This document shows, piece after piece, positions 17,936 through 26,044 of a DNA stretch of 64,000 nucleotides. The position numbers and the translations under genes were made by a program. This stretch comes from Martinezella dioscoreae (GTDB lineage Bacteria > Pseudomonadota > Alphaproteobacteria > Rhizobiales > Rhizobiaceae). The number at the start of each line of letters is the position of its first letter. The stretch's first letter is position 1. The DNA lies in contig NZ_BLAJ01000002.1 in NCBI RefSeq assembly GCF_009176305.1, forward strand, positions 558,001-622,000, given 5' to 3'. Under the pieces are notes generated by a model. It searched no databases and was not told the DNA's origin. It saw only the letters and a list, made by a program, of their open reading frames with translations.

Positions 17936-19159
17936 TCAGTGGTCGCCGGAGATATCGAAACCGACGATGTCGACCGGATGGTCGAAGCCCCTCAGAGCGT
18001 GGCGGCCGAAAGACTTGCATTGAATGCCGGCGGCCTCCGCGAGAGCCGAAGTCATCAGCATAACTGCGTCCAGATCCTTGGCGAGGGCCTGCAATCGGGC
18101 CGAGCGGTTTACCGGCGTGCCGATGATCGTAAACGAAAATCTGCCTGCGGAACCGATATTGCCGTGAACGACGTCGCCGATGTCGATGCCGATCCGCGCC
18201 CGCAGCGGCGGCGCCGTCTTTCGTGACAGCATGGCATTGACGCGCTCCAGTGCCTGCAGCCCCTCCAGCGCGGCCTTCACCGCGGCGGCGCAGAGCGGGC
18301 GTGCGCTTGCAGCGTCCGGAACGGGGAAGAACATGACGACGGCGTCACCGACATGACCGGAGACCTGGCCGCCGGCGCGGGACACAGGCCTGGTAATCGT
18401 CTCGAAGAACAGATTGAGGTGGTCGATGAGAGGCCGGGGGTCCAGTCGTTCGGTCAGCGAGGTGAACTGGAAGAGGTCGCAATAGATCACGATCGCCCGA
18501 ATTTGCTCGACCTCGCCAAGGCCCACGCGGCCGTCGAGCAAGGCGGTTGCAGCATTGCGGCCGAGATAGGTCTGCAGCAGAACGCGCGCGGCGGCGGCAT
18601 TCAATCGGGCTCCGAGGGCAAGTGCGAAGACCGGCGTCAAGAGATGCAGCAGCTCTATTTCCATCGCTGAAAACCCACCGGGACGCTCGGTGATGAACAG
18701 GCTCATGACGTCGTCGAAGAAACCGAGCGTGACGTCGGGGGCAAGATGGTTCGCAAAGGCGATGGCGTCCGTTGCTCTATCCTGCGGAACGGATGCAAGG
18801 CGACCGCTGCGAGCATCAAGGCGGAGAACCGTTGCGTCCTCCTCCAGCATGGCAGTGAAGATCTTACCGCCGAGAATATTGTCTTCGGTGCCTTCGCCGT
18901 CTCGCCGCCAACGAATGAAATGCTGCACCCTCTCCGGATCGACGGCATCACAGCCGATCTCGATCGTCGAAATGTCGAGACCCACCGCATACAGCGCACG
19001 GCCGAGAAGAATGACGAGCTCGGAGTCGCTCGCGCCGGCAAGTGCGGCTTTCACCAGGCTTTGGCTCACATGCGAGACAGTCTTTGCCAGGGCGTCGGTT
19101 TCGACTGCTCCGCGTGCCGGCCCGCTGCTTTCATCGCCATGTTGTTCTTCGGTTTGCAT
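17936..19159 (-). CDS. Class III adenylate/guanylate cyclase-domain protein
   Basis: A protein of about 407 residues without obvious membrane segments. The N-terminal half (to about residue 195) resembles a GAF-like sensor region. The C-terminal half is a class III cyclase domain: YCDLFQFTSLTE and SGHVGDAVVMFF supply the two metal-binding Asp, and FTIIGTPVNRSARLQ carries the purine-specificity Thr and the Asn/Arg pair. The substrate-selecting Lys expected before GD is replaced by Gly (VSGHVGD), so specificity or activity is uncertain. I chose the ATG at 19159; a TTG at 19168 is also possible. The TetR-type palindrome begins 13 bp before this start. Confidence 0.85.
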   Translation of the reverse strand: MQTEEQHGDESSGPARGAVETDALAKTVSHVSQSLVKAALAGASDSELVILLGRALYAVGLDISTIEIGCDAVDPERVQHFIRWRRDGEGTEDNILGGKIFTAMLEEDATVLRLDARSGRLASVPQDRATDAIAFANHLAPDVTLGFFDDVMSLFITERPGGFSAMEIELLHLLTPVFALALGARLNAAAARVLLQTYLGRNAATALLDGRVGLGEVEQIRAIVIYCDLFQFTSLTERLDPRPLIDHLNLFFETITRPVSRAGGQVSGHVGDAVVMFFPVPDAASARPLCAAAVKAALEGLQALERVNAMLSRKTAPPLRARIGIDIGDVVHGNIGSAGRFSFTIIGTPVNRSARLQALAKDLDAVMLMTSALAEAAGIQCKSFGRHALRGFDHPVDIVGFDISGDH

Positions 19160-19171
19160 GGCGCGCAAAAT

Positions 19172-19184
19172 ACGATTAATTCGT
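19172..19184. promoter_or_regulatory. Candidate TetR operator between cyclase and TetR genes
   Basis: ACGATTAATTCGT is a 13-bp near-palindrome that differs at one base from the perfect palindrome in front of the O-methyltransferase gene. It sits in the short space between the divergent cyclase and TetR starts, where binding would affect both promoters. Confidence 0.6.
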
Positions 19185-19216
19185 CATCTTTCCTATTCGC
19201 ATTGTCAGGCCTCGAT

Positions 19217-19849
19217 ATGACGGATCGTCCAAGAGCCCGGATTTCCTCGCGAAAGCAGCCGAAGCAGGCTCGCTCGACCGAGCTCGTTTCCGCGATCCTG
19301 AGTGCTGCGGCTCAGGTTTTGGCAACGGAGGGCGCTCAGCGCTTCACCACCGCACGCGTTGCCGAAAAGGCCGGTGTCAGTGTCGGCTCCCTCTATCAAT
19401 ACTTCCCCAACAAGGCAGCGATCCTCTTTCGCCTGCAAAGTGACGAATGGCGGCGGACTTCGGATATGCTGCGACGCATCCTCGAGGATACGGCAACGCC
19501 ACCGCTGGGCCGATTACGCTCCCTGGTCCACGCGTTCATCCGCTCCGAATGCGAGGAGGCCGCGATGCGTGTTGCGCTCAACGACGCGGCGCCGCTTTAT
19601 CGTGATGCGCCGGAGGCGCATGAGGCGCGGTCATCCGGGGACCGCATCCTGCAGCTCTTCATGCGCGAAGCCTTGCCGGAGGTCGATGACGCGGCCCGTG
19701 TCCTGGCGGCGGACTTGATCGCCACGACGCTGAGCGCGACGGGAAAGCAGCTTTCGGAAAGCACGCAAACTGCGCAGGAGATCGAAGCCTATGGCGATGC
19801 CATGGCGGATATGTTCTGCGCCTATCTTAAAAGCCTCAGGCTTCGGTGA
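19217..19849 (+). CDS. TetR/AcrR-family transcriptional regulator
   Basis: A 210-residue TetR protein. The helix-turn-helix is at about residues 35-65 (FTTARVAEKAGVSVGSLYQYFPNKAAIL) after a basic N-terminal arm rich in Arg and Lys. The C-terminal ligand domain is helical and matches the TetR_C group found in AcrR-like repressors. An upstream in-frame extension to 18746 only reads antisense through the cyclase gene and is rejected. It is divergent from the cyclase with a shared palindrome between them, and a second copy lies before the O-methyltransferase. Repression of all three is the simplest model. Confidence 0.92.
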   Translation: MTDRPRARISSRKQPKQARSTELVSAILSAAAQVLATEGAQRFTTARVAEKAGVSVGSLYQYFPNKAAILFRLQSDEWRRTSDMLRRILEDTATPPLGRLRSLVHAFIRSECEEAAMRVALNDAAPLYRDAPEAHEARSSGDRILQLFMREALPEVDDAARVLAADLIATTLSATGKQLSESTQTAQEIEAYGDAMADMFCAYLKSLRLR

Positions 19850-19889
19850 GGGGCGGGCCAGCATGCCTCCGGCGCGGTCAACGCGATGT

Positions 19890-19918
19890 TGACACGCTTG
19901 CGGCAAGCGCCTATTGGA
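19890..19918 (+). promoter_or_regulatory. Sigma-70-like promoter for a short leader or sRNA
   Basis: TTGACA (19890-19895) is followed by a 17-base spacer and TATTGG (19913-19918). Transcription would start near 19925 and run into an intrinsic terminator ending about 20002, giving an RNA of roughly 75-80 nt before the MFS gene. Confidence 0.5.
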
Positions 19919-19924
19919 ATGGCA

Positions 19925-20002
19925 GCCGGCGGTGCCGGCCGTAAGCGTTTGACGTCAAGCAACGCACTCAACGATCCTCGTCGGTCGGAGTGCGTTTTTT
20001 TA
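19925..20002 (+). ncRNA. Candidate terminated leader RNA or small RNA upstream of the MFS gene
   Basis: The predicted transcript contains two GC-rich inverted segments (a GCCGGC-rich element near 19924-19941 and the terminator stem) between a good promoter and a T-run. It could be an attenuator controlling the MFS gene 35 bp downstream or an independent small RNA. I do not recognise it as a known riboswitch or a named alpha-proteobacterial sRNA. Confidence 0.35.
19961..20002 (+). terminator. Intrinsic terminator before the MFS gene
   Basis: AACGCACTC (19961-19969) pairs perfectly with GAGTGCGTT (19988-19996), and a run of seven T follows. This is the clearest rho-independent terminator in the window. 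It ends the short leader RNA, and possibly tetR readthrough, 35 bp before the MFS start. Confidence 0.75.
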
Positions 20003-20037
20003 TGCCTTCGCCGATTGAGGAAAGCCTGGAGATTATC

Positions 20038-21225
20038 ATGGCTTTTCAATCGACACCCGATCCGGCGCGCGGCCGGCTGCTGCTGCTGAGCGCCATTCTT
20101 TTCATTTCCTATCTTTGCATCGGCATCTCGTTTCCGATCGTGCCGCTTTATGTGAGCGGTCAGTTGCGGCTCGGCAATGTCTGGGCCGGGCTCGGCGTCG
20201 GCATCGCCTTTCTGGCAACCATCCTCACGCGCGGCTATGCCGGCGAGCTCTCGGACCATCGCGGCGCCAAGGTGGCTGTGACGCGGGGGCTTGCATTCTA
20301 TGTCGTGGGGGCTTTGATGGCTTTGGGTGCCGGCGTTCTCACCGACACGCCGTTGCCGTCCTTTCTACTCCTCCTTCTGGGACGCTTGGCTTTGGGGCTG
20401 GGCGAAAGTCTGGTTGCCGTCGGCATCATCGCCTGGGGCATTGGCGTCGTCGGCCCGGCTCGTTCGGGCAGGGTTCTGGCGCTGGTCGGCGCCGCCATCT
20501 ATGGAGCGCTCGCCGTAGGCGGGCCGATCGGTCTGGCTTTGTTCAGCCGGTTTGGCTTTGCCGGGACAATGGCGATCAGCGCTGTTCTGCCATTCCTAGG
20601 GCTGATGGCGATCTGGCGGGTTCCCGCCGTTGCGCCTCATCCCGGTGCGCCACTCCCGCCATTCTGGACCGTCGTCGGCAAGGTCTGGCTGCATGGGGCG
20701 GTCGTGTGTTTTCAGGGCATAGGCTTCGCCGCGATCGGTGCCTTTTTCACGCTGTATTTCCTTGATCGGGGCTGGAGTTATGCCGGGCTGGGCCTGACGG
20801 CCTTCGGCGTCGGCTTCGTTCTGGTACGCGTGCTCTTCGGCCATCTGCCTGATCGTATCGGTGGCTTGCCGGTCGCGCTCGGGTCACTGGTGGTCGAAGC
20901 GGTAGGCCAATTGCTGATCTGGAGTGCCGCCGATCCCATGCTCGCCCTGGCGGGTGCCTTTCTGACCGGGCTCGGATGCTCACTGATCTATCCTTCCATG
21001 GGCCGCGAGGTCGTCCGGCGAGTGGAACCGCATCTGCGCGGCACCGCGCTTGGAGGCTTCTCGGCCTTTCAGGACCTCGCCTACGGGCTGACCGGGCCAT
21101 TTGCCGGCCTTCTGGCCGACCGGACCGGCTATGGCAGCGTCTTTCTGGCAGGCACCGTCGCCTCGATCGCCGGCCTGTTGATCGCATTCTCGCTCCGCAG
21201 GATACGCACTGTTGCGTTCAGCTGA
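20038..21225 (+). CDS. MFS transporter, drug/sugar efflux type
   Basis: A 395-residue major facilitator with twelve predicted helices. The MFS signature between helices 2 and 3 is GYAGELSDHRGAKVAV, and helix 4-5 carries GRLALGLGESLVAVG. A second-half loop reads GHLPDRIGG. The pattern resembles the YhhS/SetA-like efflux group sometimes called arabinose efflux permeases. The ATG at 20038 has GGAG upstream. The gene follows a leader with an intrinsic terminator, so expression may be set by readthrough. Its substrate is unknown; proximity to a TetR gene fits an exporter. Confidence 0.88.
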   Translation: MAFQSTPDPARGRLLLLSAILFISYLCIGISFPIVPLYVSGQLRLGNVWAGLGVGIAFLATILTRGYAGELSDHRGAKVAVTRGLAFYVVGALMALGAGVLTDTPLPSFLLLLLGRLALGLGESLVAVGIIAWGIGVVGPARSGRVLALVGAAIYGALAVGGPIGLALFSRFGFAGTMAISAVLPFLGLMAIWRVPAVAPHPGAPLPPFWTVVGKVWLHGAVVCFQGIGFAAIGAFFTLYFLDRGWSYAGLGLTAFGVGFVLVRVLFGHLPDRIGGLPVALGSLVVEAVGQLLIWSAADPMLALAGAFLTGLGCSLIYPSMGREVVRRVEPHLRGTALGGFSAFQDLAYGLTGPFAGLLADRTGYGSVFLAGTVASIAGLLIAFSLRRIRTVAFS

Positions 21226-21231
21226 TTGATA

Positions 21232-21262
21232 TGGCGGTCCCTGCGTTCGGCCGGGACCGCCA
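21232..21262. terminator. Hairpin between convergent MFS and methyltransferase genes
   Basis: TGGCGGTCCC and GGGACCGCCA form a perfect 10-bp stem with an 11-base loop, located just after the MFS stop and before the end of the convergent methyltransferase gene. It lacks a long T-run but is well placed to end transcription from both sides. Confidence 0.5.
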
Positions 21263-21301
21263 GTAGGCTTGGCAATATGCCCAGCGACATCCTTGGCACA
21301 G

Positions 21302-21895
21302 CTATAGGGCAGCGAAAACCGCGCCGTAGTGATAGGGCGGCAGCTTGATCACGGCCTGGGACTTGAAGCCGAAGGTCTCGACAATCGCCGCGACCTTGGC
21401 CGGCGCCATGCGCATCTCGGTCTTGGGGCCGCGCGGCAGCCCGAGCACCGTGGTCTCCTCGCGCGATCGTGTCTCCCAGTTGACGATACCGAAAAGCCCC
21501 TTGGGAGCGAGCACCGAATGGACGGCGCGGACGAGGCCAGGCTGATCGGGAACACCGTGAAACGTGTTCGCCATCAGGACATAATTGATATTTTCGGGAA
21601 GATGTTTTGCGACGTCGCGCGCATCGGCATGGATCCATTTTTGCACGGAGACGCCTTGTCGATCGGCTTCCGTCCCCGCCATTTCGAGCATGGTTTCGTC
21701 CAAATCGAGCGCATAGACCTTTCCGGCAACGAGTTTTGCCAGCGGTGCGGTGAAGTAGCCATCGCCGCAGCAAAGATCGAGGACGGTCATGCCGGGCTTG
21801 ATGCCGAGTGCTTGGAGTGTTGCCAGCGGATCGGGCCAAAGTGCCGTCCACCAATCGCGGTCCGGCATCGATGTCGCTGGAAATGCTTCGCCCAT
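21302..21895 (-). CDS. Class I SAM-dependent methyltransferase
   Basis: A 197-residue methyltransferase. The SAM motif is VLDLCCGDGYFTAPLA, the acid in strand 2 is in YALDLDETMLEMA, and HADARD and VLMANTFHGVPDQ are motifs II and IV. The size and the order fit the UbiE/Methyltransf_25 group of small-molecule methylases. The start at 21895 has GGAGAT upstream; the frame remains open to 21940. It is transcribed alone. No substrate can be assigned. Confidence 0.85.
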   Translation of the reverse strand: MGEAFPATSMPDRDWWTALWPDPLATLQALGIKPGMTVLDLCCGDGYFTAPLAKLVAGKVYALDLDETMLEMAGTEADRQGVSVQKWIHADARDVAKHLPENINYVLMANTFHGVPDQPGLVRAVHSVLAPKGLFGIVNWETRSREETTVLGLPRGPKTEMRMAPAKVAAIVETFGFKSQAVIKLPPYHYGAVFAAL

Positions 21896-22046
21896 TGGGA
21901 TCTCCGCAGATGGAGGACTTGCGGCACCATAGAATACCATTGATACCGCGGCGTCAGAATATCACGGCGAATGCGGCGTCATCGCGACAAGAGGCTGCAA
22001 CATGCGTGGATGGTGGAGCGAGAGCAATCCGCGTGTGTTGGCGACC

Positions 22047-22625
22047 TTAGAGAGCTTGCGGCGCATCCTTCGGCAGGCTTTTGAGAGCCCAGGATGCGAT
22101 GGCCTTGTCCGCCAGCCTCTCCGTGACCTCGAATTCGCTGATCATCAGGCTGGGTAGAAGCGAAGCGCTGCGTGCCTGTGCGGCAAAATTCCTTTCATAA
22201 TGCGCCGGCTCCAGCACATATGTGGAGAAGGCGGCAACCTTCCGCCCCCCAAAATCCATCCGTTCGAGGAAACTCATGACAGGCGGCGTGATGGTATTCC
22301 ACCACACCGGGCCGCCGACGAGGATCAGGTCGTATTTCGAAAGATTGGGAAGGCCATCGAGCAAGGGAGGAAGCTCTCCCGTTTCCAGCTCGTATTTGGA
22401 CTGCTCGGCTGCACGCTGCATGTCGAGAGGATAAGGGTTGCGCATCTGGATTTCGAAGAGCTCGGCCCCCAGGAGTGCACGAAGCTTTTCGGCAACCGCC
22501 CTGGTATGGCCGGTATAGGAATAATAGACGACCAGAGCCCGTCGTTCGTCTGCGGCAAAGCTCCATCTGGGTGCGGCGGCCGCGGCCACCATCGATGTCA
22601 ACACGGTGCGGCGGGAAAGGTGCAT
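22047..22625 (-). CDS. Exported flavodoxin-like protein with Tat-type signal
   Basis: A 192-residue flavodoxin. The FMN phosphate loop is YYSYTGHTRAVAE (usual TxTGxT-like turn), and LILVGGPVWWNTITPPVMSFL is the second FMN-binding stretch. The N-terminus MHLSRRTVLTSMVAAAAAPRWSFA looks like a twin-arginine signal ending at AFA-like SFA, so the protein may be a periplasmic flavoprotein, which is unusual for flavodoxins. The start at 22625 has GGAAGG 9 bases upstream. It is followed, in the transcriptional sense, by nothing obviously linked. Function could be electron transfer or quinone reduction. Confidence 0.82.
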   Translation of the reverse strand: MHLSRRTVLTSMVAAAAAPRWSFAADERRALVVYYSYTGHTRAVAEKLRALLGAELFEIQMRNPYPLDMQRAAEQSKYELETGELPPLLDGLPNLSKYDLILVGGPVWWNTITPPVMSFLERMDFGGRKVAAFSTYVLEPAHYERNFAAQARSASLLPSLMISEFEVTERLADKAIASWALKSLPKDAPQAL

Positions 22626-22695
22626 GGGTTTGCCTTCCGATTTAAACGAGGCTTTTGGGTGCGGAAGATGACCGGACAATTTCGACGGCGGACAA

Positions 22696-22959
22696 TCATT
22701 GCTGCCGCGCCGATGAAGCGCCCATCGATGCCGCGGCCCTTTGGGCCGGCAGCATAGGTCCGCCGGAAGTCTGCATTGCTTCGTCGAGGCGCTGCTCGAG
22801 AACCAGGGGATCGGTTTCGCCCTCGTCGGCGAATTTCATGAGCTCGCGGGCGGCGATGATCGCCGTTCGATCGGCGAACTCCAGTTCGTGCCGGGCGCAG
22901 AAGATTTCGAGAACGCGGCGAAGCGTTGCGATCTGTGATAATTCCATGGCCAATTCCAT
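22696..22959 (-). CDS. Small helical protein, unrecognised
   Basis: An 87-residue acidic-to-neutral protein without membrane segments, predicted mainly helical (ELSQIATLRRVLEIFCARHELEFADRTAIIAARELMKFADEG). An AGGAGG element lies 2 bases before the ATG at 22959 and 14 bases before a second in-frame ATG at 22947, so either may be used. It resembles small conserved rhizobial hypotheticals that I have seen near regulators, but I cannot name a family. The gene lies 70 bp upstream of the flavodoxin gene on the same strand and could be cotranscribed with it. Confidence 0.6.
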   Translation of the reverse strand: MELAMELSQIATLRRVLEIFCARHELEFADRTAIIAARELMKFADEGETDPLVLEQRLDEAMQTSGGPMLPAQRAAASMGASSARQQ

Positions 22960-23531
22960 ATCCTCCTGTCAGCGTCGATAGTCTCGACCGGGCAAGTGAT
23001 CTTCGGGCAGGAGGTTAAGACGCTCATGTCGCAGCTTTGTGCCGGAGATGTAAAAGCCTGTCGCCGGCGATGGCGGCGCCGGCCATCGGCTCTGGCACAG
23101 GCCGGCGCGGCAGTGATTGTTGGACGGCTGCCGCAAACGGCCTATTTTGCAGAGCAAATGGCAGGATTTGCCCTTGATCGAAGCCGGGCGATGTCGTCGT
23201 CGCATTCCGTCAAGACAGGGCATATCGGCGGTGCGGGAGCTGCGACAGCTTGTTACAAATTTGCCCGTCCGCGGCACATCCATGTGACAACAACCTTATA
23301 GTTTGTCAGCTGCAGGGGACCTCTTCGCGCAACATATCGATTGGATTTCGAGGACAGGTTCGATGAAATCCGTATCCTCTCGATACGGCTTGCACCGGCT
23401 GTCGCAAGGTTTTCAAGTGGGGCGTGCCGCTTGCGGCGCAACCCTCCGGTCTATGTGAAACTTTGATACACTTTTTTCGATGCGGCTCGGAGCGGCCTTC
23501 TGTAGAATGACTTGAGATCGTGGAAACCGTC
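22960..23531. other. Divergent control region of the second two-component system
   Basis: About 570 bp without a confident gene; frames at 22996-23301 (plus) and 22969-23283 (minus) look random. The region carries the promoters for the small helical protein on the left and for the response-regulator operon on the right. No strong dyad was found by eye. Confidence 0.4.
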
Positions 23532-24257
23532 ATGCAAAAAGCTGCGCACATCGCCGTCGTCGATGATCATTCGGACATAAGGGACCTTGTCGGCCAATAT
23601 CTCGAGCAGCAAGGCTATAAGGTCAGCGTCGCCGATAGCGGGCTCGCCCTGAGACGGATCCTCGAGCGCGGTGCGGTGGATCTGATCGTTCTGGACGTCA
23701 TGATGCCGGGCGAAGATGGTCTCTCCGTCTGCCGTCATCTCAGGGCGACGACGGATACCCCCATCATCTTTCTGACCGCCATGAGTGAGGATACCGACCG
23801 CATCATCGGCCTTGAACTGGGGGCTGACGATTATCTGGTGAAGCCATTCAATCCGCGCGAATTGCTGGCACGCATCCGGGCTGTCCTGCGTCGGGCCAAT
23901 GGTGTGCCGCAGCAGCAGCGGGAAACGCTGAAAAAGGCCAGGGTTATCCGCGTCGCTCAATGGCGCGTCAATATGGGGCGGCAGGAGCTTTCGGGCGACG
24001 ACGGTGTCGGCATCCCGCTCAGCACCGCCGAATTCCGGCTTCTGAAGGTCTTCCTCGAACGTCCGGGCATGGTGCTCAGCCGCGAGCAGCTTCTCGATCT
24101 GACGGTTGGCAGGACGGCCGACATCTTCGACAGAAGCATCGACAACCAGGTGAGCCGCTTGCGCAAGAAGATCGAGCCGGATCCGAAGAATCCTTCGGTC
24201 ATCAAGACGCATTGGGGCGGCGGCTACAGCCTCTCGGCGGATGTGGGGTTCGAATGA
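23532..24257 (+). CDS. OmpR-type response regulator
   Basis: A 241-residue response regulator. The receiver carries VVDDHSD, phosphorylated Asp55 in LDVMMPG and Lys in VKPFNPREL; the winged helix ends in DNQVSRLRKKIE and HWGGGYSL. The ATG at 23532 is chosen; a GTG 12 bases upstream is in frame and equally possible. It overlaps the kinase gene by 4 bp (ATGA). The family resembles OmpR of OmpR/EnvZ pairs more than PhoB. Targets are unknown; a long promoter region precedes the operon. Confidence 0.93.
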   Translation: MQKAAHIAVVDDHSDIRDLVGQYLEQQGYKVSVADSGLALRRILERGAVDLIVLDVMMPGEDGLSVCRHLRATTDTPIIFLTAMSEDTDRIIGLELGADDYLVKPFNPRELLARIRAVLRRANGVPQQQRETLKKARVIRVAQWRVNMGRQELSGDDGVGIPLSTAEFRLLKVFLERPGMVLSREQLLDLTVGRTADIFDRSIDNQVSRLRKKIEPDPKNPSVIKTHWGGGYSLSADVGFE

Positions 24258-25753
24258 TCTACTGGTGGAGGAGGAGCCTTGCTGCCCAGTTCATCGGCTT
24301 TACCCTGCTTGCCCTTGTCGTCTCGCAGTGCCTGACGTTTTCGATTTCCTGGGACGAGCGCACCAAGGCGCTGCATGCCGCCATGAAAAGCGAATTCTTC
24401 AGCCGGTGCGCCTCCGTCACGCGCTTGATGGAATCCATGCCCAAGCCGTTGCGTGAACAGGCGCTGCTCGCAAGCGAGACCAGCTATTCCCGTTTCTGGC
24501 TTTCGCAGATTGAGCCGACGGATGCCGGCGCATGGCGCTCGCGTGCGGCAAATGAACTTGCACGGCCGATCGAGAATTTTATCGACCTTGGAGCGAAGTG
24601 GGGCATGCGCTCGAGCCCGGATGTCGATCATCTGATGTCGAAGGGGGTAATGACGGCGAACGCCGGCGAGGACTGGGCTACCCCACCGCCCGTTCTCTGG
24701 AGCCTGCCGCAGCCGGCAAAGTTCGTTTATTTCGGGGATCGCAATGGATATGGCCTTGCCGTCAAGCTCAATGATGGCATGTGGCTGAATACGGCGTTCT
24801 ATAAGAATGTCGGCGACCGCTGGTGGGATATGAAATCGCTCACCTCACTTGCGACCACCGCGCTCATCCTGTCGCTCATCGGAGTATTCATCGCCAGCCG
24901 CATCGCACGCCCGCTGAGACGGCTTGCCGTTTCGGCGGAAGCCTTGGGGCGCGGCGAAAATCTGCCGCCGTTGCCGGAGCAAGGACCTGACGACATCAAG
25001 CGTACCGCCGAAGCATTCAACCGCATGCAGGAGCGTCTGCATCGCTTTGTCGATGATCGAACGAGGATGCTGGCCGCGATCGGCCACGATCTCAGGACGC
25101 CGCTGACATCGCTGCGGTTGAGGGCCGAGTTCGTCAAGGATCCGGACGTACAGCAGAAGATGCTGGCGACCATCGATGAGCTTCAAAGCATGACGGAAGC
25201 CGCCATTTCCTTCGCACGCGGCGAATCCACGGCCGAGGAAACGCGGGCCATCGAACTGGAGGCGCTGGTTGGCAGCATTTGCGACGATCTTGCCGATCTT
25301 GGCCTGCCGGTGGAATATATCGAGGGGCCAAAGACGACTTATCGCTGCCGGCCCGATGGCTTGCGCCGCGCCGTCCGCAATCTTGCGGAAAATGCGGCGC
25401 GCTACGGCGGCCATGCCAGGGTCCATATTCACCATTCCGCCAGCACCATCGATATCGTTGTCGAAGACAATGGCCCGGGCATACCTGAGGATATGAAGGA
25501 AAAGGTATTCGCGCCCTTCTTCCGTCTGGAAGCTTCGAGAAACCGGGGCACGGGCGGCGTCGGACTCGGCCTGTCGATTGCAAGGGCAGTGGCACGGCAG
25601 CATGGCGGCGATATCCTGCTTCAGCCCAACAATCCCGGTCTGAAGGCCATCATTTCCCTGCCCCAGGAAGGGCAGGTCAAGACGCCCTCGTCGCGGGTAA
25701 GCCGGAGAAGAAAGCGGGCGCAAGCTCTCAAGCTTGCCGGGCAGGAACACTAA
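24254..25753 (+). CDS. Sensor histidine kinase (EnvZ/RstB-like architecture)
   Basis: A 499-residue membrane kinase. Helix 1 (about 8-30) and helix 2 (about 195-220) enclose a periplasmic sensor of about 165 residues. After HAMP (SRIARPLRRLAVS) comes the phosphoacceptor His278 in GHDLRTPLTS and an ATPase domain with NLAENAARYG, DNGPGIPE and GGVGLGLSIA. The HDLRTP form of the H-box is typical of EnvZ-type kinases. The C-terminus ends in a basic tail (SRRRKRAQ). It is coupled to the response regulator and followed by a RIME-like repeat. Confidence 0.93.
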   Translation: MIYWWRRSLAAQFIGFTLLALVVSQCLTFSISWDERTKALHAAMKSEFFSRCASVTRLMESMPKPLREQALLASETSYSRFWLSQIEPTDAGAWRSRAANELARPIENFIDLGAKWGMRSSPDVDHLMSKGVMTANAGEDWATPPPVLWSLPQPAKFVYFGDRNGYGLAVKLNDGMWLNTAFYKNVGDRWWDMKSLTSLATTALILSLIGVFIASRIARPLRRLAVSAEALGRGENLPPLPEQGPDDIKRTAEAFNRMQERLHRFVDDRTRMLAAIGHDLRTPLTSLRLRAEFVKDPDVQQKMLATIDELQSMTEAAISFARGESTAEETRAIELEALVGSICDDLADLGLPVEYIEGPKTTYRCRPDGLRRAVRNLAENAARYGGHARVHIHHSASTIDIVVEDNGPGIPEDMKEKVFAPFFRLEASRNRGTGGVGLGLSIARAVARQHGGDILLQPNNPGLKAIISLPQEGQVKTPSSRVSRRRKRAQALKLAGQEH

Positions 25754-25857
25754 AGCACGTCGCGATCTTTCAGATTCGCTTTCTGTGCTTTAGTTCCTTG
25801 ATTTTGCGCATGTCGTTCTCGCAAAACCGCTACACACTTTTGCGCGACATGCTTTAG
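25752..25857. repeat. RIME-like palindromic intergenic element
   Basis: About 106 bp made of two nested palindromes. The first begins AAAGCAC and closes GTGCTTT. The second has GCATGTCG and CGACATGC as outer arms with CAAAACCG and CTTTTGCG inside. The order and wording (CGCGCAAAAGTGTG / CGGTTTTGCG) match what I recall of rhizobial intergenic mosaic element RIME1. It starts at the kinase stop codon and probably forms the 3' end of that mRNA. Confidence 0.65.
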
Positions 25858-25913
25858 ATGCTCGACCCGGCTTATGGTAGGGCAACCGCATGAACTGAAG
25901 TCGTTGCGGCGTC

Positions 25914-25935
25914 CCTTCTCCCCGCCGGGGAGAGG
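25914..25935. repeat. Short dispersed-repeat remnant with CTCCCCG hairpin
   Basis: CTCCCCG-C-CGGGGAG forms a 7-bp stem inside a stretch (to about 26000) that reads like the common rhizobial CCCTTCTCCCCG...GGGGAGAAGG intergenic repeat. The right half is decayed. No gene lies between this and the cytochrome gene. Confidence 0.4.
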
Positions 25936-26044
25936 GAATTTTCAGTGCTCATCCGCCCCATGTGCAATAGCCCTGCGGCTTATGGGGAGACAATGCCGGA
26001 AGTCACGAGTAGCGGCACGGCAACGGTCAACGGGCAACCAGGCG

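Noticed and set aside
18746..19216. Long N-terminal extension of the TetR protein
   Set aside because: The extension reads antisense through the cyclase gene; the TetR domain begins at the ATG at 19217.
22996..23301. 101-codon plus-strand ORF in the control region
   Set aside because: Very Arg/Ala-rich in short runs, no start signal, and no family resemblance.
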